Assembly (NCBI RefSeq): GCF_003205495.1 | Contig: NZ_QJRX01000006.1 | Location: 124,001-188,000 of the forward strand | DNA length: 64,000 nucleotides | Direction of reading: 5' to 3' | DNA from: Aquipseudomonas alcaligenes | GTDB taxonomy: Bacteria; Pseudomonadota; Gammaproteobacteria; Pseudomonadales; Pseudomonadaceae | In this document: positions 39,246-49,439 of the stretch, one piece after another | Layout of the letters: each line of letters starts with the position of its first letter | Numbering within the stretch: position 1 is the stretch's first letter | Made by a program: the position numbers and the translations under genes | The notes under the pieces: generated by a model | Databases searched by the model: none | Seen by the model: only the letters and a program-made list of their open reading frames with translations | What the model was told of the DNA's origin: nothing

Positions 39246-40610
39246 GTGAACAAAGAAACCGAAATCAAGCTGCGCGTCAGCCGCGAGACTCTTGCCGCCC
39301 TGCGCGAGCATCCGCTGCTGAAGAAGCGCAACAAGTCCGGCTGGGAAACCCGCGAGCTGTTCAACCAGTACTACGACACCCCGCAGCGCGACCTGGCCGC
39401 AGCCCGCGTGGCGCTGCGCCTGCGCCGCGATGGCGAGCAGTTCATCCAGACCCTGAAGACCCGCGGCCAGAGCGTGGCCGGTCTGTCCGAGCGCAACGAG
39501 TGGGACTGGTACCTGAAGAAGGCCAAGCTGGACACCAAGCTGCTCGGCGACGAGTGCTGGCCGGCCAGCCTGGCCGAGCTGGACAAGAAGAGCCTGCAGC
39601 CGATCTTCACCACCGACTTCGTTCGCCAGAAGGCCGAGATCGCCTGGGGGCGCGGCAAGGCCAGGACGGTGATCGAGGCGGCCCTCGATCTGGGCAAGGT
39701 GATTGCCGGCGAGGGCGAGGAGGAGATCTGCGAGCTGGAACTGGAGCTGCGCCAGGGTGAGCCGGCGGCGCTGCTGGAGCTGGCCTGCGAGCTGGCCGCC
39801 GACCTGCCGCTGATGCCCTGCGACATCAGCAAGGCCGAGCGCGGCTACCGCCTGTTCGATGCCGCCAGCTACAGCCTGAGTCTGCCGTTGCCTGCGCTGA
39901 ACGCCGAGATGAGCCTGGACGACGCCTTTGCGGCCATCGCCTGGCACCTGCTCGGCAGCAGCCAGCGCCTGGCCGAACAGTACCGCTGGAACGGCCACTG
40001 GAAACTGCTGGAGCAGTGGCTGCAGCAGCTGATCGACCTGCGTGCCCTGCTCGGCAGCCTCGGCCAGGCCGCGCCGCGCGCCTCCAGCCGTGAGCTGCGC
40101 GAAGGCCTGGACTCCCTGCTGGGCGACTGGCGGCCGCGCCTGGCTGCCGGCCGCGACGACGAGGCGCTGCGCCACAACGCGCCGGCCATGTTCGCCGGCG
40201 AGCTGCAGGGCAATCGTTGGGGCCTGCTGTCGCTCCAGCTGTCGCGCTGGCTGCTGCTGCGTGGCTGGACCCTCGGCCGCAACGCCCGCGGCGAGCGCCA
40301 GGGCGCGGCGCCTCTGGGCAACTGGCTGCCGACCCTGCTGGCCGAGGAGGCCGCGGGCCTGCGCCTGAAGCACTACCAGCAGTTCCCCGAGGCTCTGGCC
40401 GAACAGCTGCCGCGCTTCGAGCGCCTGCAGGCCTGGCTGCGCCTGGCGCGTCAGGTGCCCGAGCTGCCGGAGCTGGATCGTCTGTATGGCGAGCTGGACA
40501 AGCTGGAGGCGCTGGCCGGGCGCGGCAACGATGCCGAGGTGTTGGCCGCGCGGGTGGCACAAGCCCATACTGTGGCCACGCTCAAACCCTGGAAGCTGCT
40601 GTTGAAATAA
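39246..40610 (+). CDS. CYTH-CHAD domain inorganic triphosphatase-like protein
   Basis: A 454-residue protein. The N-terminal CYTH domain carries ExExK (E4, E6, K8) and a typical NQYYDTPQRDL strand (about 40-50). A helical CHAD domain rich in conserved Arg and His occupies about 220-450. E. coli YgiF of the same architecture hydrolyses tripolyphosphate; CHAD domains bind polyphosphate. Placement beside a Pit/DUF47 phosphate pair fits phosphate handling. The start is uncertain: GTG at 39246 begins the family's usual MNKETEIKLR, but its ribosome site is weak. Confidence 0.85.
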   Translation: MNKETEIKLRVSRETLAALREHPLLKKRNKSGWETRELFNQYYDTPQRDLAAARVALRLRRDGEQFIQTLKTRGQSVAGLSERNEWDWYLKKAKLDTKLLGDECWPASLAELDKKSLQPIFTTDFVRQKAEIAWGRGKARTVIEAALDLGKVIAGEGEEEICELELELRQGEPAALLELACELAADLPLMPCDISKAERGYRLFDAASYSLSLPLPALNAEMSLDDAFAAIAWHLLGSSQRLAEQYRWNGHWKLLEQWLQQLIDLRALLGSLGQAAPRASSRELREGLDSLLGDWRPRLAAGRDDEALRHNAPAMFAGELQGNRWGLLSLQLSRWLLLRGWTLGRNARGERQGAAPLGNWLPTLLAEEAAGLRLKHYQQFPEALAEQLPRFERLQAWLRLARQVPELPELDRLYGELDKLEALAGRGNDAEVLAARVAQAHTVATLKPWKLLLK

Positions 40611-40645
40611 GCTGCCCATCCCGTCATCCGCCCAAAGGGAGCGCC

Positions 40646-42430
40646 ATGTCCGCCCTCGCTTCGCCCGCCCAGGATCGCTGGCTCGACCTCAACGACATCC
40701 TCCGCGAACTGGTGGCCCAGGGACGTGTCTCCCAGGAGCAGGCCGAGCAGTGCATGGTGCTGCGCCGTGCCTCGAGCAACGCGCAGCTGCACCCCTTGGA
40801 GTTCCTTGCCGCGCAGCAGGTCGACGATCTGCAGCGACCGGGCCGCAAGCACGATCTGGAAGGACTCACGGTGTGGCTGGCCAACTTCGCCGGCCAGCCC
40901 TACCTGCGCATCGACCCGTTGAAGATCGACGTCGCCGCCGTCACCCCGCTGATGTCCTATGCCTTCGCCCAGCGCCACAAGATCCTTGCCGTGGCGGTGG
41001 ACAGCGAGGCGGTGACCATCGCCAGTGCCCAGCCCTTCGTGCACAACTGGGAAAGCAACCTGACCCACGTGCTCAAGCGCCCGATCAAGCGCGTGGTGGC
41101 CAACCCGGCGGATATCCAGCGCTTCACCACCGAGTTCTACCGCCTGGCCCGCTCGGTGACCGGCGCCACGGCGGCCGACCAGAAGATCAGCGGCGTCGGC
41201 AACTTCGAGCAGCTGCTCAACCTGGGTGCCAGCGACCAGGAGCCGGACGCCAACGACGCGCACATCGTCAACATCGTCGACTGGCTGTTCCAGTACGCCT
41301 TCCAGCAGCGCGCCAGCGACATCCACATCGAGCCGCGTCGCGAAGTCGGCAGCGTGCGCTTCCGCATCGACGGCGTGCTGCACAACGTCTACCAGTTCCC
41401 CGCCCAGGTCACCATGGCGGTGGTCAGCCGCCTCAAGCACCTGGGGCGGATGAACGTGGCGGAGAAGCGCAAGCCGCAGGATGGCCGGGTCAAGACCAAG
41501 ACCCCGGACGGCGGCGAAGTCGAGCTGCGTCTGTCGACCCTGCCCACCGCCTTCGGCGAGAAGATGGTGATGCGTATCTTCGACCCCGAGGTGCTGCTGA
41601 AGAGCCCGGACCAGCTGGGCTTCTCCCCGGACGACCTGCGTCGCTGGGAGAGCATGACCTGCCAGCCCAACGGCATCATCCTGGTCACCGGCCCGACCGG
41701 CTCGGGCAAGACCACCACCCTGTACACCACGCTCAAGCAGCTGGCCACGCCGGAGGTCAACGTCTGCACCATCGAGGACCCGATCGAGATGATCGAGGGC
41801 GCCTTCAACCAGATGCAGGTGCAGCACAACATCGACCTGACCTTCGCCAGTGGCGTGCGCGCGCTGATGCGCCAGGACCCGGACATCATCATGGTCGGCG
41901 AGATCCGCGACCTGGAAACCGCCGAGATGGCCATCCAGGCGGCGCTCACCGGGCACCTGGTGCTATCCACCCTGCACACCAACGACGCGCCTTCGGCCAT
42001 CACTCGCCTGCTCGAGCTGGGCGTGCCGCACTACCTGATCAAGGCCACCGTGCTGGGCGTCATGGCCCAGCGCCTGGTGCGCACCCTGTGCCCGCACTGC
42101 AAGGCACCGGTGGAGATCAGCGAGGAAGACTGGCAGAGCCTGACCAAGCCCTGGAGCGCGCCGCTGCCGACCACTGCGCACCGCGCCGTCGGCTGCCTGG
42201 AGTGCCGCGACACCGGCTACCGCGGGCGTGCCGGGGTCTACGAGATCATGCTGCTGAACGATGCGATCAAGCCGCTGATCACCCATGACACCGACCTCAT
42301 CGCCCTGCGCCGGGCGGCGTTCAAGGACGGCATGCGCAGCCTGCGCCTGTCCGGGGCGCAGAAGGTCGCCGCCGGCCAGACCACCCTCGAGGAAGTGCTG
42401 CGGGTGACCCCGCAGAGCGAGCAGCGCTGA
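40646..42430 (+). CDS. Orphan GspE/PilB-type secretion ATPase
   Basis: A 594-residue hexameric-type ATPase. The N-terminal MshEN/GspE_N domain (about 20-170) may bind c-di-GMP in relatives. The catalytic core has Walker A GPTGSGKT at 349-356, and the Asp and His boxes follow (DPIEMIE, GEIRDLETAEMAIQAALTGH). A Cys4 zinc site is complete at C482, C485, C517 and C520. AAAGGGAG precedes the ATG. No pseudopilin, secretin or platform protein gene is nearby, so its machine is unknown. It follows the CYTH-CHAD gene by 35 bases. Confidence 0.87.
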   Translation: MSALASPAQDRWLDLNDILRELVAQGRVSQEQAEQCMVLRRASSNAQLHPLEFLAAQQVDDLQRPGRKHDLEGLTVWLANFAGQPYLRIDPLKIDVAAVTPLMSYAFAQRHKILAVAVDSEAVTIASAQPFVHNWESNLTHVLKRPIKRVVANPADIQRFTTEFYRLARSVTGATAADQKISGVGNFEQLLNLGASDQEPDANDAHIVNIVDWLFQYAFQQRASDIHIEPRREVGSVRFRIDGVLHNVYQFPAQVTMAVVSRLKHLGRMNVAEKRKPQDGRVKTKTPDGGEVELRLSTLPTAFGEKMVMRIFDPEVLLKSPDQLGFSPDDLRRWESMTCQPNGIILVTGPTGSGKTTTLYTTLKQLATPEVNVCTIEDPIEMIEGAFNQMQVQHNIDLTFASGVRALMRQDPDIIMVGEIRDLETAEMAIQAALTGHLVLSTLHTNDAPSAITRLLELGVPHYLIKATVLGVMAQRLVRTLCPHCKAPVEISEEDWQSLTKPWSAPLPTTAHRAVGCLECRDTGYRGRAGVYEIMLLNDAIKPLITHDTDLIALRRAAFKDGMRSLRLSGAQKVAAGQTTLEEVLRVTPQSEQR

Positions 42431-42436
42431 GGCACT

Positions 42437-43147
42437 TCAGTCGTCGCGGCGCGCCAGGCGCAGCGGCTGCGCCTGGCACCTGAGCAGGGCGGCGCGGTTC
42501 AGCCAGCGCGGGTCGGAATGCCAGGCCAGGAGAAACTGGCCGCCCTTGAGCTTGTCCACCACCAGCCGGGCGATTTCCGGGCGCACCGCCGGGCAGCCCA
42601 GGCTGCGGCCGATGCGGCCATGGCTGCGCGCCAACGCCGGGTTCACGTAGGCCGCGCCGTGGATGACGATGGCTCGCTCGCGCGCCAGATCGTTGATGCC
42701 GGGGTTGAGGCCGTCCATGCGCAGCGAGTAGCCGTGCTTGCCGTGATAGCTCTCGGCGGTGCGGAACAGGCCCAGGCTGCTCTGGTAGCTGCCGAGGCGG
42801 TTGGAGAAGCGGTTGGCGTAGTTCTCCCCGGACAAGCGGCCGTGGGCCACGTAGTCGCGCAAAAGCAGGCGCTTGCTGTGCAGGTCGAAGATCCACAGGC
42901 GGCGAGCGGTGGAGGGCTGCGAGTAGTCGATCACCGCCAGCCGGCGGGCGGGCTCGGCGCCCTGGTTGAGCGCGCACTGCATGGCCGCCACGGCGTCGCT
43001 CAGGGCCTGCCGGTCGAGCCCGGGCGCGGCGCGGGACAGCTCCTCGACCAGCACGCTGGTCTGCGCCGCGGCCGCCAGCAGTGGCGTGCCGACCAGCAGC
43101 AGCCCGGCCAGGCAGAACCGGCCAATTCGTCCGAACATTCGCGCCAT
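42437..43147 (-). CDS. Murein L,D-transpeptidase catalytic domain protein (YkuD_2)
   Basis: A 236-residue secreted protein with a signal peptide of about 28 residues. The catalytic motifs are HGAAYVNP and SLGCPAV with nucleophile C185, the form seen in the YkuD_2 (murein L,D-transpeptidase catalytic domain) family. It should act on peptidoglycan in the periplasm. The start is MARMFG, after CAGGGGT. It is divergent from a second L,D-transpeptidase gene. The 3' end contains a strong palindrome (42454-42476) near the convergent stop of the ATPase gene. Confidence 0.85.
   Translation of the reverse strand: MARMFGRIGRFCLAGLLLVGTPLLAAAAQTSVLVEELSRAAPGLDRQALSDAVAAMQCALNQGAEPARRLAVIDYSQPSTARRLWIFDLHSKRLLLRDYVAHGRLSGENYANRFSNRLGSYQSSLGLFRTAESYHGKHGYSLRMDGLNPGINDLARERAIVIHGAAYVNPALARSHGRIGRSLGCPAVRPEIARLVVDKLKGGQFLLAWHSDPRWLNRAALLRCQAQPLRLARRDD
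42454..42476. repeat. 10-bp hairpin in the 3' end of the YkuD_2 gene
   Basis: CCAGGCGCAG (42454-42463) and CTGCGCCTGG (42467-42476) form a perfect stem with a 3-base loop. It is 24 bases beyond the stop of the convergent ATPase gene, where it could serve as its terminator or 3' protection. No T-tract follows. Confidence 0.45.
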
Positions 43148-43256
43148 ACCCCTGAAAAAGCACGTGCCCCTGGCCCTGTCACAGGATTCACCCGCGGCCG
43201 GCCTATACTGGTCGGCGTTGTGGCGCGCGGCGCCCTGAGCCATGGACTGGAGCAGT

Positions 43257-44774
43257 ATGTTGTTCAAAAAATGCGCATGCTACCCGAGCATCGTCCTGCT
43301 CGTTCTACCGCTGGTCGCCCTCGCCGCGCCGCCGCCGGCGCCCTGCGCCTCTCCTTCCCTCAGCCTAGACGATGCCACGCGCGGCCTGCTGGATGACTTC
43401 TACCGCGAGCGCGACGGGCAGCCGGCCTGGGCCGATGCCTTTCGCCGCAACTGGCTGCGGGCCGAACTGCAGGCCCTGGCCGACGATGGTCTCAATCCGG
43501 CCGACTACCCCCTGCCGGACAGCTACGATGCCTGCACCGAACGCCAGTTCAGCCTGAGCTACCTGCGTGGCCTGCTCGACCTGCGCCGGGGGCGCCAGCC
43601 GGACATGCCGGCGGAACGGCTGTGGCGCGCGGACAGCGAGGTCCGTCCCGACCCCCGGCGGGCCGTGCTCGCGGCCGCGCGGCAGCATGCGGACGACCCG
43701 ACCGCCGCCTTCGCCGCCGTGCGCCCCACCGCGCGCCGCTACCTCGACCTGCGCGCCGCCTATGCCTTCGCCCGCCGCCAGCCGCTGCCGACATGGCCGC
43801 CGCTGCCCCCTGGCCCCCTGCTCAAGCCCGGCGGCCACGACGCGCGGCTGCCCCTGCTGCGCCAGCGCCTGGCCGCCCAGGGCTACCTGGCGAGTGCCGA
43901 GGACGCGTCGAGCGCGTTCGATCCGGCCACCGTGCTCGCCCTGCAGCGCTTCCAGCGACAGCACGGCTTGCAGGCCGACGGCGTGCTCGGCCCAACCACC
44001 CTGGCCGAGTTGAATGTCGGTGCCCTGGCGCGTCGCGACCAGTTGCGCGTCAACCTCGAACGCCTGCGCTGGCATGTCGACGACCTGCGCCAGGCCCGTG
44101 TGCTGATCAACGTCGCCGCCGCCGAGCTGAGCGTGATCGACGGCGACCGCGAGCTGTGGCGCACCCGCACCCAGGTGGGGCGCCCCGCACGGGCGACCCC
44201 GCTGCTGGCCTCGCGCATCGAGCGGCTAACCCTCAACCCGACCTGGACGGTGCCGCCGACCATCCTGCGCGAGGACAAGCTGCCGGCCATCCGTGCCGAT
44301 ATCGGCTTCCTGCAGCAGCACCAGATGAGCGTCTACGACCACCAGGGCAACCTGCTCGACCCGCAGCAGCTGGACTGGAGCCGGCCCGGGGCGATTCTCC
44401 TGCGCCAGGCCGCCGGGCCGGGCAATCCGCTGGGCCGGGTGGCGCTGCGCTTCCCCAACCCCTTTGCCGTGTACCTGCACGACACCCCGAGCCAGGCGCT
44501 GTTCGACAAGGCGCCGCGGCTGTTCAGCTCCGGTTGCGTGCGCATCGAGGCAGTCGACCAGCTGCTGCCCTGGCTGCTGGCGGAGGACGAACTGCAGACC
44601 GTGCGTGACGGCATCGCCAGCGGCAAGACCCGCGAGTACCGCCTGCAGCAGTCGGTGGCGCTGCTTCTCGGCTACTGGACCGCGGAAGTCGTCGACGGAC
44701 GGCTGCGCTACTTCCCCGACATCTACCAGCGCGACCCCGCGCTGCTCGCCGCGCTACTCTCCGCACACCCCTGA
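43257..44774 (+). CDS. L,D-transpeptidase of the YcbB (LdtD) family
   Basis: A 505-residue periplasmic enzyme. The signal peptide is about 1-24. An N-terminal scaffold domain comes first, followed by a PG_binding_1 peptidoglycan-binding domain (about 200-250), and the YkuD catalytic domain (about 280-455). H408 (YLHDTPS) and C427 (SSGCVRIE) are the catalytic residues. It forms 3-3 crosslinks between meso-diaminopimelate residues. The ATG at 43257 has GGAG four bases upstream; an in-frame ATG at 43242 would weaken the signal peptide. TATACT at 43204-43209 is a possible -10. Confidence 0.9.
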   Translation: MLFKKCACYPSIVLLVLPLVALAAPPPAPCASPSLSLDDATRGLLDDFYRERDGQPAWADAFRRNWLRAELQALADDGLNPADYPLPDSYDACTERQFSLSYLRGLLDLRRGRQPDMPAERLWRADSEVRPDPRRAVLAAARQHADDPTAAFAAVRPTARRYLDLRAAYAFARRQPLPTWPPLPPGPLLKPGGHDARLPLLRQRLAAQGYLASAEDASSAFDPATVLALQRFQRQHGLQADGVLGPTTLAELNVGALARRDQLRVNLERLRWHVDDLRQARVLINVAAAELSVIDGDRELWRTRTQVGRPARATPLLASRIERLTLNPTWTVPPTILREDKLPAIRADIGFLQQHQMSVYDHQGNLLDPQQLDWSRPGAILLRQAAGPGNPLGRVALRFPNPFAVYLHDTPSQALFDKAPRLFSSGCVRIEAVDQLLPWLLAEDELQTVRDGIASGKTREYRLQQSVALLLGYWTAEVVDGRLRYFPDIYQRDPALLAALLSAHP

Positions 44775-44826
44775 AGGCGCCGCGGCGCTATGCTTACCCC
44801 GCACCCCAGCAAAGGAGTTTTGCCCC

Positions 44827-45756
44827 GTGGAACTTGGTAGCGTCATCTTTCTCTTCGTCGGCCTGGCCGTGGCCGTGGTGTTCATGGGCTTCAAGGTGGT
44901 GCCGCAAGGCTACGAGTGGACGGTGGAGCGCTTCGGCCGCTACACCAACACCCTCAAGCCGGGGCTCAACATCATAGTGCCGGTGATGGACCGCATCGGG
45001 CGCAAGCTCAACGTCATGGAGAGCGTGCTGGACATCCCGCCGCAGGAGGCGATCAGCGCCGACAACGCCATAGTCACCATCGACGCGGTGTGCTTCTTCC
45101 AGGTGATCAACTCGGCCCAGGCGGCCTACGAGGTGAACAATCTGGAGCACGCCATCCGCAACCTGGTGATGACCAATATCCGCACCGTGCTCGGCTCCAT
45201 GGAGCTGGACGCCATGCTCAGCCAGCGCGACGCGATCAACGAGCGCCTGCTGCGCACCGTCGACGAGGCCACCGCGCCCTGGGGCATCAAGGTCACCCGC
45301 ATCGAGATCAAGGACATCAGCCCGCCGGCCGACCTGGTCGAGGCCATGGCCAGCCAGATGAAGGCCGAGCGCCTCAAGCGCGCGCAGATCCTCGAGGCCG
45401 AGGGCAAGCGCCAGGCCGAGATCCTCACCGCCGAGGGCGAGAAGCAGGCGCAGATCCTCAAGGCCGAAGGCGAGCGCCAGGCCGCCTTCCTCGAGGCCGA
45501 GGCGCGCGAGCGCGCGGCGCAGGCCGAGGCCGAGGCGACCCGCATGGTCTCCGAGGCCATCGCCCAGGGCAACGTGCAGGCGGTCAACTACTTCGTCGCG
45601 CAGAAATACGTCGATGCCCTCGGCCAGCTGGCCTCCGCCAACAATAGCAAGGTGGTACTGATGCCGCTGGAGGCCAGCCAGGTGATCGGCGCGGTGGCCG
45701 GCATCGGCGAGATCGTGCGCGCCACCTTCGATGGCAAGGACGGTAAGAAGGCATGA
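44827..45756 (+). CDS. qmcA: SPFH/stomatin-family membrane protein QmcA
   Basis: A 309-residue protein with one N-terminal membrane helix (about 4-22), an SPFH/band 7 domain (about 25-185), and an Ala/Glu-rich coiled coil (about 190-250) with repeats of the form [10 protein letters not shown]. It probably forms large membrane assemblies and affects proteolysis or membrane quality control. It starts at a GTG preceded by AAAGGAG. The next gene, an NfeD partner, overlaps the stop by ATGA, the standard pairing for this family. Confidence 0.92.
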   Translation: MELGSVIFLFVGLAVAVVFMGFKVVPQGYEWTVERFGRYTNTLKPGLNIIVPVMDRIGRKLNVMESVLDIPPQEAISADNAIVTIDAVCFFQVINSAQAAYEVNNLEHAIRNLVMTNIRTVLGSMELDAMLSQRDAINERLLRTVDEATAPWGIKVTRIEIKDISPPADLVEAMASQMKAERLKRAQILEAEGKRQAEILTAEGEKQAQILKAEGERQAAFLEAEARERAAQAEAEATRMVSEAIAQGNVQAVNYFVAQKYVDALGQLASANNSKVVLMPLEASQVIGAVAGIGEIVRATFDGKDGKKA

Positions 45757-46199
45757 TGGAATACCTGCAGCACCTGTCGTTCTGGGACTGGCTGGCCTTC
45801 GGCACCGTCCTGCTGATCCTCGAGGTGTTCGGCGCCGGCGGCTACCTGCTGTGGATAGGCGTGGCCGCCGCCTGCGTCGGCGTGCTCACCTACCTGTTTC
45901 CGGAGCTGCCCTGGGCCTGGCAGTTCATCATCTTCGCCTTGCTCTCGGTGCTCACCGCCGTGCTCTGGTGGCAGCGCCAGCGCAGCGCCGCCAAGCCCTC
46001 CGATGTGCCGGGGCTGAACCAGCGCGGTCGCGAGTTCGTCGGCCGCACCTTCGTGCTGCACGAGGCGATCGTCGGTGGGCGCGGCAAGATCAAGGCCGGC
46101 GACACCCTGTGGCTGGTCAGCGGCCCCGACCTGCCGGCCGGCAGCGAAGTGCGGGTCACCGGGCAGGACGGCGTGCTGCTCAAGGTGGAAGCGTCCTAG
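45753..46199 (+). CDS. NfeD-family membrane protein (YbbK type)
   Basis: A 148-residue protein with two to three transmembrane helices (about 8-80) and a C-terminal OB-fold beta-barrel (about 85-145, ending [14 protein letters not shown]). NfeD proteins act as partners of stomatins. The coupled start (ATGA overlap with qmcA) supports that. The lipoprotein hydrolase gene follows two bases after its stop. Confidence 0.9.
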   Translation: MMEYLQHLSFWDWLAFGTVLLILEVFGAGGYLLWIGVAAACVGVLTYLFPELPWAWQFIIFALLSVLTAVLWWQRQRSAAKPSDVPGLNQRGREFVGRTFVLHEAIVGGRGKIKAGDTLWLVSGPDLPAGSEVRVTGQDGVLLKVEAS

Positions 46200-46201
46200 G
46201 C

Positions 46202-47455
46202 ATGCGCGGGCTGCGCGTCGCGCTGCCGCTGCTGGCCGGCCTGCTCGCGGGCTGCCAGCTGCTCGACCTCGACCGCCAGCTGCACAGCGCGCAGCGCGAG
46301 CTGCTGCTGGTGCCCGGGCAGCTGCAGGGCGAGCGGCAGGCGCTGGTCGTGCTGCTCGACGAAAACGACGCCCTGGTCGGCTACCGCATCGTGGCGCCGG
46401 ACGAGCAGTTCTATTTCAGCGTGGAGCGCGGCGACTACCGCCTGCTGGCCTTCGTCGACGACAACCACAACTTCCGCCTCGACCCTGGCGAACCGCGCCA
46501 CTTCCTGCCGACCGCCGACGCCGTGGCGCTGCGCTTGCAACCGACCCCCGCCCAGCGTACCGAGCTGGCCGGGCTCAATCCCCTGGCGCCGCGCCGCGAT
46601 GACGGCAGTGCCGTGCCGGCGGCGGACCTCAGCCTGGGGCGGCTGTACCGCGAGCATCCGCGCCTGCGCCACAACTACCTGCAGGTCGTCGAGTTCGACG
46701 ATCCGCGCTTCGACCCGGCACGCATCGAGCAGGGCGCCTGGCGCCCGCTGGATTTCGTCCGCGAGGTCGGCTACGGCCTGTATCTGCTGCGGCCCTGGCA
46801 GGCGGGGCTGGAGCCTGTGGTGCTGGTGCATGGCATCAACGACTCGCCGCGCAGCTGGCGCCAGCTGGCCGCGGCCATCGATCCGCAGCGCTTCCAGGTC
46901 CTGCTCTATCACTACCCCAGCGGTTCGCCGCTGAACAACAGTGCCTACCTGCTGAGCGAGGCTCTGCGTGATGTGCAGCTGCGCCATGGAGCCCCGCGTT
47001 TCCATCTGCTTGCACACAGCATGGGCGGCCTGGTGGCGCGGCGCAGCGTGCAGCTGCTCGACCCCGGCAGCAGCGCCGACCTGTGCCTGTTCATGACCTT
47101 GTCCACGCCCTGGGACGGGCATCCGGCCGCCGCCAGGGGGGTGGCCAGGGCACCAGTGGTGGCGCCGGTGTGGCGCGACATGGCGCCGGGCAGCCGCTAC
47201 CTGCAGGAGTTGTTCGCCACGCCGCTGCCGGCGCAGGCGCGGCACTGGCTGCTGGCCAGCTATCAGCCCGGCGGGCGCCAGCCGAGCGATGGCGTGGTGC
47301 CGCTGGCCAGCCAGCTGCGCGCGGCGGCCCAGGACGGGGCGCAGCGCCTGTTCGTGCTGGAGGAGAGTCACACCGGCATCCTGCTCAGCCAGCGCAGCCA
47401 GGCGCTGCTGCGACGGGCCCTGGACGAGCTGCCCGCCGAGGGGTGCGGGCGCTAG
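46202..47455 (+). CDS. Lipoprotein alpha/beta hydrolase
   Basis: A 417-residue predicted lipoprotein with signal [17 protein letters not shown] and lipobox LLAGC (Cys17 or so). The hydrolase core has the oxyanion-type HGIND segment (about 208-212) and a nucleophile elbow AHSMGG, in which the usual first Gly is Ala. A late acid and H (EESHTG near 389-394) are candidates for the triad. An esterase or lipase acting at the envelope is likely; the substrate is unknown. It follows the NfeD gene by two bases. Its stop overlaps the stop of convergent rimK by two bases. Confidence 0.78.
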   Translation: MRGLRVALPLLAGLLAGCQLLDLDRQLHSAQRELLLVPGQLQGERQALVVLLDENDALVGYRIVAPDEQFYFSVERGDYRLLAFVDDNHNFRLDPGEPRHFLPTADAVALRLQPTPAQRTELAGLNPLAPRRDDGSAVPAADLSLGRLYREHPRLRHNYLQVVEFDDPRFDPARIEQGAWRPLDFVREVGYGLYLLRPWQAGLEPVVLVHGINDSPRSWRQLAAAIDPQRFQVLLYHYPSGSPLNNSAYLLSEALRDVQLRHGAPRFHLLAHSMGGLVARRSVQLLDPGSSADLCLFMTLSTPWDGHPAAARGVARAPVVAPVWRDMAPGSRYLQELFATPLPAQARHWLLASYQPGGRQPSDGVVPLASQLRAAAQDGAQRLFVLEESHTGILLSQRSQALLRRALDELPAEGCGR

Positions 47456-48357
47456 CCGCGGCCCTTGGTGCGGGTCTGCCCCGGCGCGGCGTGCTTTTCC
47501 AGGTGCTGGATGATGATGCCGGCCACGTCCTGGCCGGTGGTGGTCTCGATGCCTTCCAGGCCGGGCGAGGAATTCACCTCCATCACCAGCGGGCCGTGGT
47601 TGGAACGCAGAATGTCCACCCCGGCCACCGCCAGGCCCATCACCTTGGCCGCACGGATGGCGGTCGAGCGTTCCTCCGGGGTGATCTTGATCAGGCTGGC
47701 GCTGCCACCACGATGCAGGTTGGAGCGGAACTCGCCGGGCTTGGCCTGGCGCTTCATGGCGGCGATCACCTTGTCGCCGACCACGAAACAGCGGATATCG
47801 GCGCCGCCGGCTTCCTTGATGTATTCCTGCACCATGATGTTCTGCTTCAGCCCCATGAAGGCCTCGATCACCGACTCGGCGGCCTTCTCCGTCTCGCAGA
47901 GCACCACGCCGATGCCCTGGGTGCCCTCCAGCACCTTGATCACCAGCGGCGCGCCGTTGACCATCTGGATCAGGTCGGGGATGTCATCCGGCGAGTGGGC
48001 GAAGCCGGTCACCGGCAGGCCGATGCCCTTGCGCGACAGCAGCTGCAGCGAGCGCAGCTTGTCGCGCGAGCGGCTGATGGCCACCGACTCGTTGAGCGGG
48101 AATACGCCCTGCATCTCGAACTGGCGCAGCACCGCGCAGCCATAGAAGGTCACCGAGGCGCCGATGCGCGGGATCACCGCGTCGAAACCCTCCAGGGCCT
48201 GGCCGCGGTAGTGGATCTGCGGCTTGTGGCTGGCGATGTTCATGTAGGCGCGCAGGGTGTCGATCACCTGCATCTCGTGGCCGCGCTGCTGGCCGGCCTC
48301 CAGCAGGCGGCGGGTCGAATACAGGCGCGGGTTGCGCGACAGGATGGCGATCTTCAT
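47452..48357 (-). CDS. rimK: Ribosomal protein S6 glutamate ligase RimK
   Basis: A 301-residue ATP-grasp enzyme that adds glutamate residues to the C-terminus of ribosomal protein S6. It starts [24 protein letters not shown]-grasp segments [15 protein letters not shown] (about 138-152) and [21 protein letters not shown] (about 244-264) are intact. In Pseudomonas RimK activity is tied to c-di-GMP and to the protease RimB, encoded just upstream with an ATGA overlap. The upstream extension of this frame lies within rimB. Confidence 0.95.
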   Translation of the reverse strand: MKIAILSRNPRLYSTRRLLEAGQQRGHEMQVIDTLRAYMNIASHKPQIHYRGQALEGFDAVIPRIGASVTFYGCAVLRQFEMQGVFPLNESVAISRSRDKLRSLQLLSRKGIGLPVTGFAHSPDDIPDLIQMVNGAPLVIKVLEGTQGIGVVLCETEKAAESVIEAFMGLKQNIMVQEYIKEAGGADIRCFVVGDKVIAAMKRQAKPGEFRSNLHRGGSASLIKITPEERSTAIRAAKVMGLAVAGVDILRSNHGPLVMEVNSSPGLEGIETTTGQDVAGIIIQHLEKHAAPGQTRTKGRG

Positions 48358-48821
48358 GGGGCACCGGAAAGGCTGGGGAGCTGCGGTTTGTCTTGCACGT
48401 AGGTCAGCGCCGGATTGACCACCAGCTGGCCGTCGACCAGCGCCTTGGCGCCGAGCAGCACGCGGTAGCGCATGCTCTTGCGGCAGGCCAGGGTGAAGTC
48501 CACCGGCCAGCTGCGATCGCCGAGGGCCAGCTGGGTGCGGATCACGTAGCGGCTCTGTGCCTGGCCGTTGGAGCTCTTGATGGTCTTCACCGAGACCACC
48601 TTGGCCTCGCACGGGTGGCGGCGTTGCACCAGGGTGCCGAAGTGCGCGGTGAAGCGCACCCAGCGCTCGCCGTCGCGCTCGAAGGGCACGATGTCGCTGG
48701 CGTGCAGGGTCGAGGTGCTGGCGCCGGTGTCGATCTTCGCGCGCAGGCCAACCATGCCCAGTTCGGGCAGGTTGATCCATTCGCGCAGGCCGATCACCGA
48801 CAGTTGGTCGAAAGTCTTCAA
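48354..48821 (-). CDS. rimB: Retropepsin-like protease RimB
   Basis: A 155-residue aspartic protease-like protein with the catalytic loop [13 protein letters not shown] (D32 in DTGAS). It belongs to the family annotated as ATP-dependent zinc proteases. RimB is reported to trim the poly-glutamate tail that RimK adds to S6. The start codon is TTG (48819-48821 on the plus strand numbering), with GGAAAG upstream. Its stop overlaps the rimK ATG, so both are made together. It is divergent from hslR. Confidence 0.87.
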   Translation of the reverse strand: MKTFDQLSVIGLREWINLPELGMVGLRAKIDTGASTSTLHASDIVPFERDGERWVRFTAHFGTLVQRRHPCEAKVVSVKTIKSSNGQAQSRYVIRTQLALGDRSWPVDFTLACRKSMRYRVLLGAKALVDGQLVVNPALTYVQDKPQLPSLSGAP

Positions 48822-48920
48822 TGCAGGCTTTCCACGGAAATTCAGGGGATTCTAGCTGTGCCAAGTGACAACGGCATCAGGCAAGATTCGCAGCTGTGAT
48901 CGGCAAGCAGCGGAACCGAG

Positions 48921-49307
<387 letters not shown>

Positions 49308-49439
49308 GTGCGCCGGCCATCCCGCGCAGCTTGGATGTGCGGGCGTTTGTCCCTAAAATTCCGCCATTCCCCGGGCCTGCACGTGCCGCATTGACTGATG
49401 CGGAGGCGGCCCGTCATTCCTTTCGCCAGGCGGTACCCG

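Noticed and set aside
44464..44826. Extension of the QmcA frame into the preceding L,D-transpeptidase gene
   Set aside because: It overlaps the catalytic region of that gene; the GTG at 44827 has an ideal AAAGGAG.
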